64,000 nucleotides of DNA from Pseudoroseomonas cervicalis. Its GTDB lineage: Bacteria; Pseudomonadota; Alphaproteobacteria; Acetobacterales; Acetobacteraceae. Of this stretch, positions 7,945-15,332 are shown in pieces. The notes below the pieces were generated by a model. The model had not been told where the DNA came from. It worked only from the letters and a program-made list of their open reading frames with translations, and did no database searches. Each line of letters opens with the position of its first letter. Positions within the stretch are counted from its first letter, which is position 1. The stretch covers positions 386,224 through 450,223 of the forward strand of contig NZ_JAUTAJ010000002.1 in the NCBI RefSeq assembly GCF_030818485.1, in the 5' to 3' direction. The translations under genes and the position numbers were made by a program.

Positions 7945-8723
7945 CACGCAGCCTCCCTCATCTCGATCTCGTGGCGGTAGGTGCGCCAGCCGATCAGCGC
8001 GCCGATCTGGTCTTCGCCATCAGCCATCGGGCGGGCGACGTGCTCGAAGGGGGTCATGTGCTTGTCCGTCAGCAGGCGACCCGCAAGGCGACGATCCTCG
8101 ACAGGATCGGCGGCGCTGCCATCGTGCTTGCGGTAGCTCGACCGGGCCACGCGCGCCGAAGCTTCGTCGCGATCGCCATCCGAGTAAGGCGTGTGCCACT
8201 CGTCATAGTCGAGCCGGGCCGGCCGGCTGGCTTCCATGCTTTCTCGCATGGCCCGCGCCAGCATCTGCATCTCCGGCTGAGCATCGTGCGCCAGGCGCAG
8301 CGCGAAGAAGTTGGCCGTGTCGGTCGCCGTGATGACGCCGCGCACGGTCAGGAACGGCTCAAGCAAGCGGTTGGCGTGCTGCTTGTGGACGCCGATCCGC
8401 TGCATCGCCTTGGCGTAATACAGGGCCCAGTAGGTTGCCGACGACCATATCTGGAGAGCCGCGTCCGCATCCTCCACCTCTTGGTCAGACACCATCCCAG
8501 GCTTGTTCTTGCCAAAAGAGGACGGCACAAATGGATTGCTCTCCACCCGCTCGATGTTCCGCTGGACCGGCACAGCCCGCGAGCTCTCCCAGCTCTTGAC
8601 CAGCGCTCGATGCGTGTTGACTTGGGCGACTAGGAACTTCGGCGCTTCCACCTGCCAAGTGATCAGCCGAGAGCCGGAGGTCGACACGCTGTCGCGGATG
8701 ACGATAGCCTCGATCTTGCTCAC
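7944..8723 (-). CDS. ThyX-like protein (FAD-dependent thymidylate synthase family, permuted form)
   Basis: 259 residues. Blocks of the ThyX family are all present but reordered: the RHR-type motif comes first (THRALVKSWESSRA, residues 37-50), then GVHKQHANRLLEPF (111-124) and FFALRLAHDAQPEMQMLA (139-156), while the part that normally precedes the RHR motif, ARSSY then KHMTPFEHVARPM, is at the C-terminus (193-233). This circularly permuted order is known in phage ThyX-like proteins. Canonical ThyX converts dUMP to dTMP with methylene-folate, FAD and NADPH. Here the motif positions usually held by Ser, Asn and Glu are changed (V, S and W or E), so activity or substrate may differ. Lies in the leftward early operon with the DUF5664 gene. 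Confidence 0.75.
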   Translation of the reverse strand: MSKIEAIVIRDSVSTSGSRLITWQVEAPKFLVAQVNTHRALVKSWESSRAVPVQRNIERVESNPFVPSSFGKNKPGMVSDQEVEDADAALQIWSSATYWALYYAKAMQRIGVHKQHANRLLEPFLTVRGVITATDTANFFALRLAHDAQPEMQMLARAMRESMEASRPARLDYDEWHTPYSDGDRDEASARVARSSYRKHDGSAADPVEDRRLAGRLLTDKHMTPFEHVARPMADGEDQIGALIGWRTYRHEIEMREAA

Positions 8724-9451
8724 TGCGCCCGAGCCTCCAGCGCATCCCAGCGTGCCGTCCGGACGATGCCGATCAGCTTGCGAACGACGCCTCTCGCCAC
8801 GTCCAGGGCGTCATGGCCGCGGAACGCTTGGCGCAGGCCGGATGCCTCGGCGATCTTGTCGATGGTCTCGTTTTCGATGTCGCGCAGGCTCTTGAGCTTG
8901 CACACCCGCTCAAGAGCAGCGCTCTCGGCTCGGCCCCTTTTGCTGGAATCGAACTCGATCTCCACCGACACAGGCGGAGGCTCGGGCGGCATCACGCTCG
9001 GCAGCCTCGCCACCTTGCGCTCCACCTCGGGCTTCACCGGTACGGCCCGCCGCGACCGCAGACCGATCGTCGCCGCGTACTTGAGCATCGCCGAGACGGT
9101 GATGGTCCTCTTGCTGGGGTCTACCCTGGAGACGGCGCGCGCGATCTCCTCGTCAGTGAGGTCGCGGCTCCACAGCTCCGCAAGCTTGGCGGCGCGGGCC
9201 TCGGTCCACACCTTGGGGCCGTTGCTCACCTTGTAGGCGCATGCCTTGCACTGCCGCAGATCGCCATGCCGCAGGCGGCGCGTCTCGCTGACGACCTCAG
9301 CCCCGCAGGCGCAGCGGCAGAGCCATTCGACACCCTGTCGCCCAGGGCGGAGCGGCATCAGCCGCTCCACGGTCAGGCGGCCGTAGATTTGGCCGTGCAG
9401 GTTGAGGGCGCCGGGCGGGAGGCTGGGGGTGGTTGAGGTTGTGGCGCTCAT
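8720..9451 (-). CDS. Zinc-ribbon plus GcrA-like HTH regulator
   Basis: 243 residues in three parts. Residues about 18-75 hold C-R-C-A-C-G and C-K-A-C, a zinc ribbon. Residues about 80-135 (WTEARAAKLAELWSRDLTDE, then KYAATIGLRSR) match the N-terminal DNA-binding region of GcrA, the alphaproteobacterial cell-cycle regulator that works with sigma70 and adenine-methylated promoters. The C-terminal 100 residues are charged and unassigned. Start 9451 has GAGGG upstream. A phage GcrA-like protein could redirect host transcription or bind phage promoters; this is inference. Confidence 0.65.
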   Translation of the reverse strand: MSATTSTTPSLPPGALNLHGQIYGRLTVERLMPLRPGRQGVEWLCRCACGAEVVSETRRLRHGDLRQCKACAYKVSNGPKVWTEARAAKLAELWSRDLTDEEIARAVSRVDPSKRTITVSAMLKYAATIGLRSRRAVPVKPEVERKVARLPSVMPPEPPPVSVEIEFDSSKRGRAESAALERVCKLKSLRDIENETIDKIAEASGLRQAFRGHDALDVARGVVRKLIGIVRTARWDALEARAQ

Positions 9452-9454
9452 CCC

Positions 9455-10555
9455 TCAGCCCTCCCCGCCATTCGCGCCGGCAAGCTTGGCGTCGAGCGCC
9501 TGCTGCACGCGCATGACGATGTCTCCGTGGTCGGCGGCGTACTCGCCCATGAGCGACCCGTTCAGCTCCCGGGCCCGCTTCAGCGTCTCGGGCTTCTCTC
9601 CGGCGATGATCTTCAGCCAGGCGGCGCCCCACGCGTCGGCCGTGGGGTGCTCGATGTTGCCGCGGCTGGTCTTGATGACGAACGCGGCCGGCGACTGGCC
9701 CACTGCCTGCTCCAGCGCGTCGAGCTTGCCTCCTTTGGCCGCGTCGACAGCCGGCGCGTCCTTCGGCCCGAAGTGGTCAGCCACCTTGCTCTGCCCATCC
9801 TTAAGGCTCGTGGCGATTGCCTTGAGGTCGACCAGCTCGTCAGGCGTGGTCTGGTCGATCGGATGGTTCAGGTAGGTCTGGAGCATGACCGGGGTCACGC
9901 CATAGCCGGCCAGGAAGCGCACCATGCTGTTGATGCGGTCCGACAGCGGCAGGTCGCTGCCATCCCGCAGGGTCTTGCGCACCTGGGCAACTGCGGCGTC
10001 GGTCAGGTCAGGCGGCAGGATGGCCAGGATGCGGGCCCGGACACGGCGCGAGCCCATGTTGGCCGTGATCTCGTAGATGTCGCGCTCCTCGCGCAGCTCC
10101 TGCGGGCCGCCCTTCTTGTCGCGGAGGTGCCGCACCGTGAAGTTCTGGACGCTGCGGACGTTGGTCTCGAGGTCCCAGGCAAAGGCCTCCATCTCGGAGT
10201 AGCCATCTTTGCGGGACAGCTCGCGCAGGCCGTATTCGACGTTGCCCCAGCAGCGCGCCAGCTCCTCGGCCAGACGGATCGACGGGCCCTCGACGTTCCC
10301 GCCGCCGCGGCTGTAGCGATACAGCCCCGCCTCAGCCAGGGACGGCCGGCGGCAGGCATCGATCGCTCGAGCAGCGGCCAGCGCCGTGTCGCGCGGGAAG
10401 CGCTTGGCCAAGATCATCTTGCCCTGGGCTTCTGCGACCGCCCGCTCGCTCTCGATGGCGACGGTGCCGGCATTCACATGCGCCGGGGCGCTCTTGGCGA
10501 AGGGGTTGGCAACGACGCCGACAATCTCGGGCGTCAGCTCATGGTGTTCGCTCAT
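9455..10555 (-). CDS. Putative phage recombination (single-strand annealing type) protein
   Basis: 366 residues. The central blocks GGNVEGPSIRLAEELARCWG, RDIYEITANMGSRRVRARIL and ILPPDLTDAAVAQVRKTL occur in a phage protein family that is repeatedly encoded next to YqaJ exonucleases, as here (the exonuclease gene overlaps by 4 bases). By analogy with exonuclease/annealing pairs such as lambda Exo-Beta, this is the likely annealing partner acting on single strands made by the nuclease. I infer function from the pairing, not from a catalytic motif. The C-terminal ~90 residues (AAKGGKLDALEQAV onwards) look like a separate helical domain. Confidence 0.6.
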   Translation of the reverse strand: MSEHHELTPEIVGVVANPFAKSAPAHVNAGTVAIESERAVAEAQGKMILAKRFPRDTALAAARAIDACRRPSLAEAGLYRYSRGGGNVEGPSIRLAEELARCWGNVEYGLRELSRKDGYSEMEAFAWDLETNVRSVQNFTVRHLRDKKGGPQELREERDIYEITANMGSRRVRARILAILPPDLTDAAVAQVRKTLRDGSDLPLSDRINSMVRFLAGYGVTPVMLQTYLNHPIDQTTPDELVDLKAIATSLKDGQSKVADHFGPKDAPAVDAAKGGKLDALEQAVGQSPAAFVIKTSRGNIEHPTADAWGAAWLKIIAGEKPETLKRARELNGSLMGEYAADHGDIVMRVQQALDAKLAGANGGEG

Positions 10556-11484
10556 GCGGACCTACGCTCCACAACCAGCGCGCGGCTGCCACGACGGGCG
10601 CCGACGATCTCGCCGGGTTCGGCCATGCGGCCGGGGTTGTCAGGGGTGACACGGACGCTGCTGCGGAAGCCATCGATCATCGCCCAGCGATGCGCGCCGA
10701 TCTTCGCCAGCAGCAAGTTCTTGGCGGCCTGCTCTTGCTTCTCCGCCTGCCTCTTAGCCTCGGCCGCCTTGACGACCTGCTCGGCGAGCATCTCGGCCTC
10801 ATGGTCGCCTCGCAGGTCGGCCGGGTCGCTGCCCAGATCGGGGGTCAGCGCCACCAGGGCCCGGAAGGCGCTATCGCTTCCATCAGGCGCCGGCGGGACA
10901 TTCTCCTTTACGCGGCGCCAGAACTCGGTGACGCGCTTGATGATCTCGGCCTGGATGGCAGGCCGGGGCCGCTCGATATAGGTCTCGAGCTTGTTGCCGC
11001 CGATCAGTGCAGCCACGGCTCCCCACTGAGCTCCGGTCGCCAGAAGCTGCGCCTGAAGCTGCAACTGGATGTGCATGGGAGGCTCGCCGGCTTCCTTCCA
11101 CGAGCGCATGAACACCGCGCCGTCCACGTTTTTCATCTCGAGCGGGCCGGCGCCCTCGAGGCCCTCCGCGCTCATGATGATGCGGTCCAGCGTCGCGCCC
11201 AGGCCGCAGTCATGGGTGGCATAGACGCCCGGCTGCACGTCCCAGCCGCGCAGGTCTCGGCAGCCCTGGGCGATCGCCTCCTCCAGCAGCAGGCCCCAGC
11301 GCAGGCGCTCGCCGTCCATGTCCTCTGCCGGCAGACGGCCAGCCTTCACCTGCCACAGCGCGAACAGGCCGGGCTGATAGTCGGCCTGCAGCCCGAACAG
11401 GGCCGCGACCTCGCTGGCACCGACGAAGCGGTTGCGCAGCGCCAGCCACTCGCCGCGATCGGTAGGGATCGGAAGGAGTGCCAT
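10552..11484 (-). CDS. YqaJ-type viral exonuclease
   Basis: 310 residues. PD-(D/E)XK nuclease features: GASEVAALFG near the N-terminus, a glutamate in the LLLEEAIAQGC helix, L-G-A-T-L-D (Asp), and the E-M-K core (G-P-L-E-M-K-N-V-D) at about residue 112-120, followed by the Q-L-Q-L-Q-A-Q helix. This is the fold of lambda Exo-like enzymes that resect double-stranded ends. Start ATG 11484 overlaps the stop of a 26-residue gene. A C-terminal coiled region (AEMLAEQVVKAAEAKRQAEKQ) follows. Functions with the preceding annealing-type protein in phage recombination. Confidence 0.88.
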   Translation of the reverse strand: MALLPIPTDRGEWLALRNRFVGASEVAALFGLQADYQPGLFALWQVKAGRLPAEDMDGERLRWGLLLEEAIAQGCRDLRGWDVQPGVYATHDCGLGATLDRIIMSAEGLEGAGPLEMKNVDGAVFMRSWKEAGEPPMHIQLQLQAQLLATGAQWGAVAALIGGNKLETYIERPRPAIQAEIIKRVTEFWRRVKENVPPAPDGSDSAFRALVALTPDLGSDPADLRGDHEAEMLAEQVVKAAEAKRQAEKQEQAAKNLLLAKIGAHRWAMIDGFRSSVRVTPDNPGRMAEPGEIVGARRGSRALVVERRSA

Positions 11485-11564
11485 CACCCCACCCCCACCA
11501 TCGCCATCCCGAGGAGCGGCGCGAGCAGAGACAGCGCGAGATAGATGGGGTCAGGCGCCAGCAT
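11484..11564 (-). CDS. Membrane microprotein (26 aa)
   Basis: A short frame not visible at ordinary length cut-offs. Starts MLAPDPIYLALSLL, continues hydrophobic to the end (A-P-L-L-G-M-A-M-V-G-V-G): a single membrane helix. CTGGAG lies 8 bases before its ATG; it overlaps the end of the gene before it by 14 bases and its TGA shares bases with the YqaJ ATG. It exactly fills the only gap in this stretch of the operon, which supports translation. Function unknown. Confidence 0.5.
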   Translation of the reverse strand: MLAPDPIYLALSLLAPLLGMAMVGVG

Positions 11565-11820
11565 CGGCGGACTCCAGGACGGCGCGGACCTGCTGGCCGA
11601 GCAGGGTCAAGCCATACAGAGCCGAGCTTACGGATGGCGTGTGAGCCAACCCATCTGACACGAGCCGATCAAGCACGCGAAACTGCGGCGCCCTGCGTTC
11701 ACCGAAGCGGGCGACATTCACGTTGGATGTCGTGCCATCATCCGGCAGCCACAGCACAGCCTCCCGCTGCGCCTTGCTCAGCCCCCGCGCGATGGCGGCC
11801 GGGTCGGGGCGGTCAGACAT
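11551..11820 (-). CDS. Hypothetical phage protein (89 aa), winged-helix-like
   Basis: Start MSDRPDPAAIARGLSKAQRE at 11820 with AAGGAGG upstream. The order AQREAVLWLPDDG, RVLDRLVSDGLA, YGLTLLGQQVRAVLE resembles a small winged-helix (MarR-like) fold in which two helices precede a turn with L-T-x-x-G. Not assigned to a family. It shares its first five residues and upstream bases with the next gene. Confidence 0.65.
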   Translation of the reverse strand: MSDRPDPAAIARGLSKAQREAVLWLPDDGTTSNVNVARFGERRAPQFRVLDRLVSDGLAHTPSVSSALYGLTLLGQQVRAVLESADAGA

Positions 11821-12049
11821 TCTCGTGGCCTCCTTCCGCATCGGCATCGGTCAGGATCGGCGGCTCGGCCTCCCAGCGCAGCGCGTAGTCGAAAGCCTTA
11901 TCTCGCTTCCTGCTGGGGCGGTGGCCCCACTCATGCGCGGTAGCTTCATCGTTGCCCTGGTCCGCTCCGGCGTCGAAAATCTGGCGCAGCTGGTCCAGCG
12001 TGACCGAGTAGATCTTGCTGGGAGTTGCTTGTTCCGGGCGGTCAGACAT
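11813..12049 (-). CDS. Hypothetical phage protein (78 aa)
   Basis: Starts MSDRPEQATPSKIYSVTLDQ at 12049 with GGAGG upstream; 8-base overlap with the following gene. Acidic and polar, ends in DADAEGGHENV. No family recognised. Confidence 0.65.
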   Translation of the reverse strand: MSDRPEQATPSKIYSVTLDQLRQIFDAGADQGNDEATAHEWGHRPSRKRDKAFDYALRWEAEPPILTDADAEGGHENV

Positions 12050-12509
12050 TGGCGGGGCCTCCAGAGGACGGGAGGGCTCCAACCATTCCTCGATCACGAA
12101 TTGCCTGCCGGAAGGCCGAAACTGCGTGTACAGTTCCCTCGAAGAACGCTTCTGCTGGCGTCCATTCGTCCACAAACTCGGGGACCTTCATGGGCAGGCT
12201 CACTGAAGCGCAGGCTTCACGCTCATCGGCCAGCACCTCCCCAATTCGCTCGATGATCCGGCCTGCAGTGGCATCTTCCGGCAAACCAAGGTGCTCCGTC
12301 ACACGGCCGAGACGATTAGATATCTCGATGTGATCCCGCTCGATCTCAGTGCGCTCCACCCTCGCCTCGCCTTCCTCGCGCGCCTCGGCCACAACCTTCC
12401 GCAGCGCCGCGTTCTCCTGGCGCAGCTCGTCGGCGATCTCCTGATGCGCCTCCAGCCGCTGATGAAGGAGCGCCTCCACCTCGGCCGCGGTGTATGTGCG
12501 GGATTCCAT
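12042..12509 (-). CDS. Hypothetical coiled-coil phage protein (155 aa)
   Basis: Start MESRTYTAAEVEALLHQRLE at 12509, sharing one base with the stop of the upstream gene. Residues about 10-55 form a coiled coil (HQEIADELRQENAALRKVVA). The rest is mixed (EREACASVSL occurs as in other early phage proteins). Function unknown. Confidence 0.7.
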   Translation of the reverse strand: MESRTYTAAEVEALLHQRLEAHQEIADELRQENAALRKVVAEAREEGEARVERTEIERDHIEISNRLGRVTEHLGLPEDATAGRIIERIGEVLADEREACASVSLPMKVPEFVDEWTPAEAFFEGTVHAVSAFRQAIRDRGMVGALPSSGGPANV

Positions 12510-12793
12510 CAGTGCGCTTCCTTCTTGCGGAACACAGCGATGGGTTCGCTCTGGACAATAGGTGCCGGGCAACGATCAAGCGCGCAGAGGATGGCCTCGA
12601 ACCGCGACGCATTGCGGGCGTAGAAGGCGGTGCGCAGGTCGTCGGCAAAGCCCTCAGGCGTCCAGGCTTCAACGCCAATGTCGCCGCCGGCATTCTTCCG
12701 CCTACGCCGGCGTGCCAGCTCATCCTCGAGGTCTTCGTCACACACCTCGGCCAGCACTTCGTCGGTATCGACGTGGACATGGACGTATGGCAT
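12509..12793 (-). CDS. Hypothetical phage protein (94 aa)
   Basis: Start MPYVHVHVDTDEVLAEVCDE at 12793, overlapping the stop of the preceding microprotein. An acidic stretch is followed by five arginines (ARRRRRK). The opening MPYVHVHVD is a recurring start in small phage proteins of unknown function. Confidence 0.7.
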   Translation of the reverse strand: MPYVHVHVDTDEVLAEVCDEDLEDELARRRRRKNAGGDIGVEAWTPEGFADDLRTAFYARNASRFEAILCALDRCPAPIVQSEPIAVFRKKEAH

Positions 12794-12885
12794 CACAGCA
12801 CCCCGATCATTTGCCCGCCGAGCAGCGCGACCGCGCCGCACAGCAGGGAAGAGACGGTGAAGGTCAGGAGGAAGGTCCGGCTCAT
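12793..12885 (-). CDS. Membrane microprotein (30 aa)
   Basis: A short frame: MSRTFLLTFTVSSLLCGAV, then A-L-L-G-G-Q-M-I-G-V-L: one membrane helix with a small positive N-terminus, also compatible with an uncleaved signal peptide. It overlaps the stop of the upstream gene (ATGG at 12882-12885) and its TGA overlaps the next ATG. Fills the sole gap between its neighbours. Function unknown. Confidence 0.5.
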   Translation of the reverse strand: MSRTFLLTFTVSSLLCGAVALLGGQMIGVL

Positions 12886-13121
12886 GGCGCGCGACCTTCG
12901 GCACGAGCGATGGCGGCGGCTGCTTTTAGGACCAGAGCATCGGGCGCCTGCGTCGCATCCACCCTGATGAGACGGCTGAACGGCGGCTGTCCTTTCAACT
13001 GCTCCTCAAGCTGGTTGCGCGCATCCTGCGAAGATGACGCAAGCACTAGGGCGGACATCGAATTCTGGAAGCCGGCAGGATCCCTGAAGGTCCCGGTGAT
13101 GACCCAAAGTCGTTCGCTCAC
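12882..13121 (-). CDS. Hypothetical phage protein (79 aa)
   Basis: Starts MSERLWVITGTFRDPAGFQN at 13121, ATGA overlap with the gene before it. Mixed alpha/beta appearance with the pattern SSSQDARNQLEEQLKGQ. No family recognised. Confidence 0.65.
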   Translation of the reverse strand: MSERLWVITGTFRDPAGFQNSMSALVLASSSQDARNQLEEQLKGQPPFSRLIRVDATQAPDALVLKAAAAIARAEGRAP

Positions 13122-13375
13122 GCCCCCACCCTCCCCCGCAGCGGCACGACGTTGCTCCGCCCCGGGAAGCCGCCGGCGCGGGCCAGCGAGATCACGTCGA
13201 GGTCGGTGACGATCTCGGTGCGGTTGCGCGCGGCGCTCGACAGCGCGGCGGTGCTCTCGCGCAGCTCCATGATGCAGGCCGCGAACAGCGCGAGGTCGCT
13301 GGGCAGCATCGGGATGTGCCCCTGGCGCGACATGATGTGCTCCAGCGTGGCGATGCTGATGTCGGGGCGGGTCAT
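13118..13375 (-). CDS. Hypothetical phage protein (85 aa)
   Basis: Starts MTRPDISIATLEHIMSRQGH at 13375, ATGA overlap upstream. Helical middle (LALFAACIMELRESTAALSS). No family recognised. Confidence 0.65.
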   Translation of the reverse strand: MTRPDISIATLEHIMSRQGHIPMLPSDLALFAACIMELRESTAALSSAARNRTEIVTDLDVISLARAGGFPGRSNVVPLRGRVGA

Positions 13376-13662
13376 TCCTCAGCTCCCTGCAGGATCAGGC
13401 GCGCGCGGGTCATCCGGCGCAGCAGCACGGCCTGCTCTTCGATGTCGTTGCGGGTGGCCTCGCCGCTCTCCGCGAGCTGGACGAGGTCGTAGATCTTGGC
13501 GTCGAGGTCCGCGACCTCCGCCTGCAGGCACTCGAACTCGGCATTCAGCGCCCTCATGCCGTCCTCCAGCGCCTCAGCATTGAGCGCGGCCCGGCTGACC
13601 CATCCATCCGGCGCAGACGCGGCCGTGTAGGTGTCAGGGTAGGAGGGGGAGAGCGCGTTCAC
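13372..13662 (-). CDS. Hypothetical phage protein (96 aa)
   Basis: GTG start at 13662 overlaps the stop of the upstream gene (GTGA), with GGAGGG upstream. After VNALSPSYPD comes a helical, coiled-coil region (ALNAEFECLQAEVADLDAK) and a basic end (RRMTRARLIL). Function unknown. Confidence 0.65.
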   Translation of the reverse strand: MNALSPSYPDTYTAASAPDGWVSRAALNAEALEDGMRALNAEFECLQAEVADLDAKIYDLVQLAESGEATRNDIEEQAVLLRRMTRARLILQGAEE

Positions 13663-13886
13663 GACCGGCCCTCCGCCTTGGCGCGCTCGGCCAGCATGGC
13701 GTCGGCCGCTTGCCAGCAGGCCGTGGCATATTCCGGCGAGGTCATGTCGCTGCGCATCGCCGGGCAGGCCAGAAGCCCGGCCAGCGCCTGCCCCGCGAAC
13801 CAGTCGCGCAGGGTCATGCCGTAGCTGCCGCTCATCTCCATGTTGGCGACCGGAAAAGCGGGGCCGCCAGAGCGTGGCCGGTTCAC
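13659..13886 (-). CDS. Small phage protein with GMTLRDWFAGQAL motif (75 aa)
   Basis: GTG start at 13886, again in a GTGA overlap. Contains GGPAFPV and GMTLRDWFAGQALAGLL, a motif pair widespread in phages of Proteobacteria, with YATACWQAADAMLAERAK at the end. The family is common but has no assigned function. Confidence 0.75.
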   Translation of the reverse strand: MNRPRSGGPAFPVANMEMSGSYGMTLRDWFAGQALAGLLACPAMRSDMTSPEYATACWQAADAMLAERAKAEGRS

Positions 13887-14182
13887 GACCGCACCGCCAG
13901 CGAGGCCTGCGCCTCGCCCACATTGCTCTGCGCCATGTTCAGGAACGCCAGGATCATCCCGCGCTGGTCGGCCGGCATGTCCGCCTCCAGCACGCGGTCG
14001 ATCGCAAGCTTGATGTCGATCTCCGCCAGCATCAGCTTCGCGGCGGTCTCGACACTCGGCCGCTCGCGACGCAGCATCGCGTCGGACTGCAAGGCGGTCA
14101 GATACGGGGCGCTGATGCTGGACGGGGGCAGCGCCGAACGCGCCTGGCCCGCACCGTCAAATCCGATTGGAGCGATATCCAC
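13883..14182 (-). CDS. First gene of the leftward early operon (99 aa, hypothetical)
   Basis: GTG start at 14182 with AAGGAGG six bases upstream. Helical C-terminal two thirds (AAKLMLAEIDIKLAIDRVLE; GMILAFLNMAQSNVGEAQ). It directly follows the candidate left promoter and operators. Function unknown; first-position genes of such operons often antagonise the host, but there is no sequence evidence of that here. Confidence 0.7.
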   Translation of the reverse strand: MDIAPIGFDGAGQARSALPPSSISAPYLTALQSDAMLRRERPSVETAAKLMLAEIDIKLAIDRVLEADMPADQRGMILAFLNMAQSNVGEAQASLAVRS

Positions 14183-14215
14183 TGGGGTCCTCCTTCACCG
14201 CTGGGGTGTGGGAGG

Positions 14216-14244
14216 ACGGTAACCATGACGGTGACCGCGGTCAA
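14216..14244 (-). promoter_or_regulatory. Candidate left early promoter pL
   Basis: On the minus strand: -35 TTGACC (14239-14244), 17-bp spacer, -10 TACCGT (14216-14221). The same TTGACC plus GGTTACCGT pair occurs in the candidate right promoter at 16213-16242. GGTNACC operators sit inside the spacer and over the -10. Confidence 0.5.
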
Positions 14245-14300
14245 CAGAAAAGTCACCGTGTCAGCGACCTTTGGTGCTAATGGTCTCCCTTAGGGTGACC
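14218..14300. promoter_or_regulatory. Left operator cluster (GGTNACC sites)
   Basis: GGTAACC at 14218-14224, GGTGACC at 14230-14236, an imperfect AGTCACC at 14251-14257, and GGTGACC at 14294-14300. The 7-bp GGTNACC unit is palindromic and also occurs four times between the repressor and cro, so it is the likely recognition unit of the phage repressor. Confidence 0.6.
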
Positions 14301-14310
14301 GCCTGGACAC

Positions 14311-14335
14311 AAAAAAGCCCGCCGGGTGGCGGGCT
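14311..14335 (-). terminator. Terminator of the KilA-N gene
   Basis: AGCCCGCC (14316-14323), GGGT loop, GGCGGGCT (14328-14335), with a run of A at 14311-14316 that reads as T on the minus strand. It ends the KilA-N transcript just before pL. Confidence 0.85.
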
Positions 14336-14343
14336 TCCCTGGC

Positions 14344-15123
14344 TCAGATCGCCGACGATGACGGCGGCGGTAGCAGCTTCAGAAGATAGGGGATCGCCAG
14401 AGGATCCCGCTCTTTGAAGTACTGGAGCGCACGCTGCGGCAGCCAGACCTGATTGAAATGGTTCCGGAAATCCCCGAGGAACTCATCCGGATAGGCGCGC
14501 GCCTGAACAGAACGCCGCCCATCAATGAATGTGTGCTCGTACATCTGGCAGTCCTCGGCCTTTAGGCCATGGGTATCCAGCATGTGCCGCGCGAACATCT
14601 TGCCCTCGGAAATGTCGGGCCAGAGCTTCTCGGGCAGAGTGTAGCCGTCCATCTCCATCGGGGCGATGAGCAGAGTCGCCAGCTCGTTGAGGATCGAGAA
14701 GTGGCCTCGGGGCACGTTCCGCTGGTTGGCGACATAGCGGGACAGGTGGAATGGCAGAGCGCTCTTATGCCCGGTCTGAATACCGCGCATCCATTCATAG
14801 ACCCAGCCGCTGACCTTCACGGCGAATGCGGGTGAGCACCACTGGGCAAGGTGGATAGCAACCTGGGGATGGACCCAGGTACCTTGGGAGGTAGGATCAC
14901 CCCCGCTAAGTGATTGAATAAGTTCCGAGGTCGGAATTCCGACCTCGCGGGAAAGCTCTGTAACGAAGGCTTTGGTGCCCGCATTGGCGTTGTAATGTTT
15001 GAACTCTCGGCCTGCCGCCTGGCACATGGCCGTGGCGTTGATGTAGCCGTCCCGCTTGCGCTGGCGGACGGTCTCCCCTTGGATCTGGTGCGCGTAAAAG
15101 GGAAGCAGTGGTTGCGAGTGCAC
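14344..15123 (-). CDS. KilA-N domain protein
   Basis: 259 residues from GTG 15123, chosen because AGGAG lies 6-7 bases upstream; the open frame extends further but without such a site. The KilA-N domain spans about residues 5-125: GETVRQRKRDGYINATAMCQ, AAGREFKHYNAN, TWVHPQVAIHLAQWCSPAFA and VSGWVYEWM. The C-terminal part (RNVPRGHFSILNELATLLIA, DEFLGDFRNHFNQVWLP) resembles the extension of phage antirepressor-like KilA-N proteins. DNA binding and a regulatory role in the lysis-lysogeny choice are likely; it lies beside the repressor under its own control region. Confidence 0.85.
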   Translation of the reverse strand: MHSQPLLPFYAHQIQGETVRQRKRDGYINATAMCQAAGREFKHYNANAGTKAFVTELSREVGIPTSELIQSLSGGDPTSQGTWVHPQVAIHLAQWCSPAFAVKVSGWVYEWMRGIQTGHKSALPFHLSRYVANQRNVPRGHFSILNELATLLIAPMEMDGYTLPEKLWPDISEGKMFARHMLDTHGLKAEDCQMYEHTFIDGRRSVQARAYPDEFLGDFRNHFNQVWLPQRALQYFKERDPLAIPYLLKLLPPPSSSAI

Positions 15124-15188
15124 GCGTGACTCCTCTCGCCGCTTGGGCGTTTCCGTTACGCAGTCAAGCTTGACGAGGGAGTCCGCTG

Positions 15189-15218
15189 CGTGCATAACCG
15201 CACGAACGTTGTGGATAA
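15189..15218. promoter_or_regulatory. Two DnaA-box-like sites upstream of the KilA-N gene
   Basis: On the minus strand TTATCCACA (15210-15218), identical to the DnaA-box consensus, and TTATGCACG (15189-15197), one mismatch; their centres are 21 bp apart. Confidence 0.4.
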
Positions 15219-15332
15219 CCCCCGAGGTGACTGTTTCCCCTCGGTCCGCGAATCGGCTCTGCAAGGTCGACCGCGTCGTCAGCACCGCATTGGATACCGC
15301 AGTGCTTCCGTTAAAAGCGAGTCAGTGTTGGT

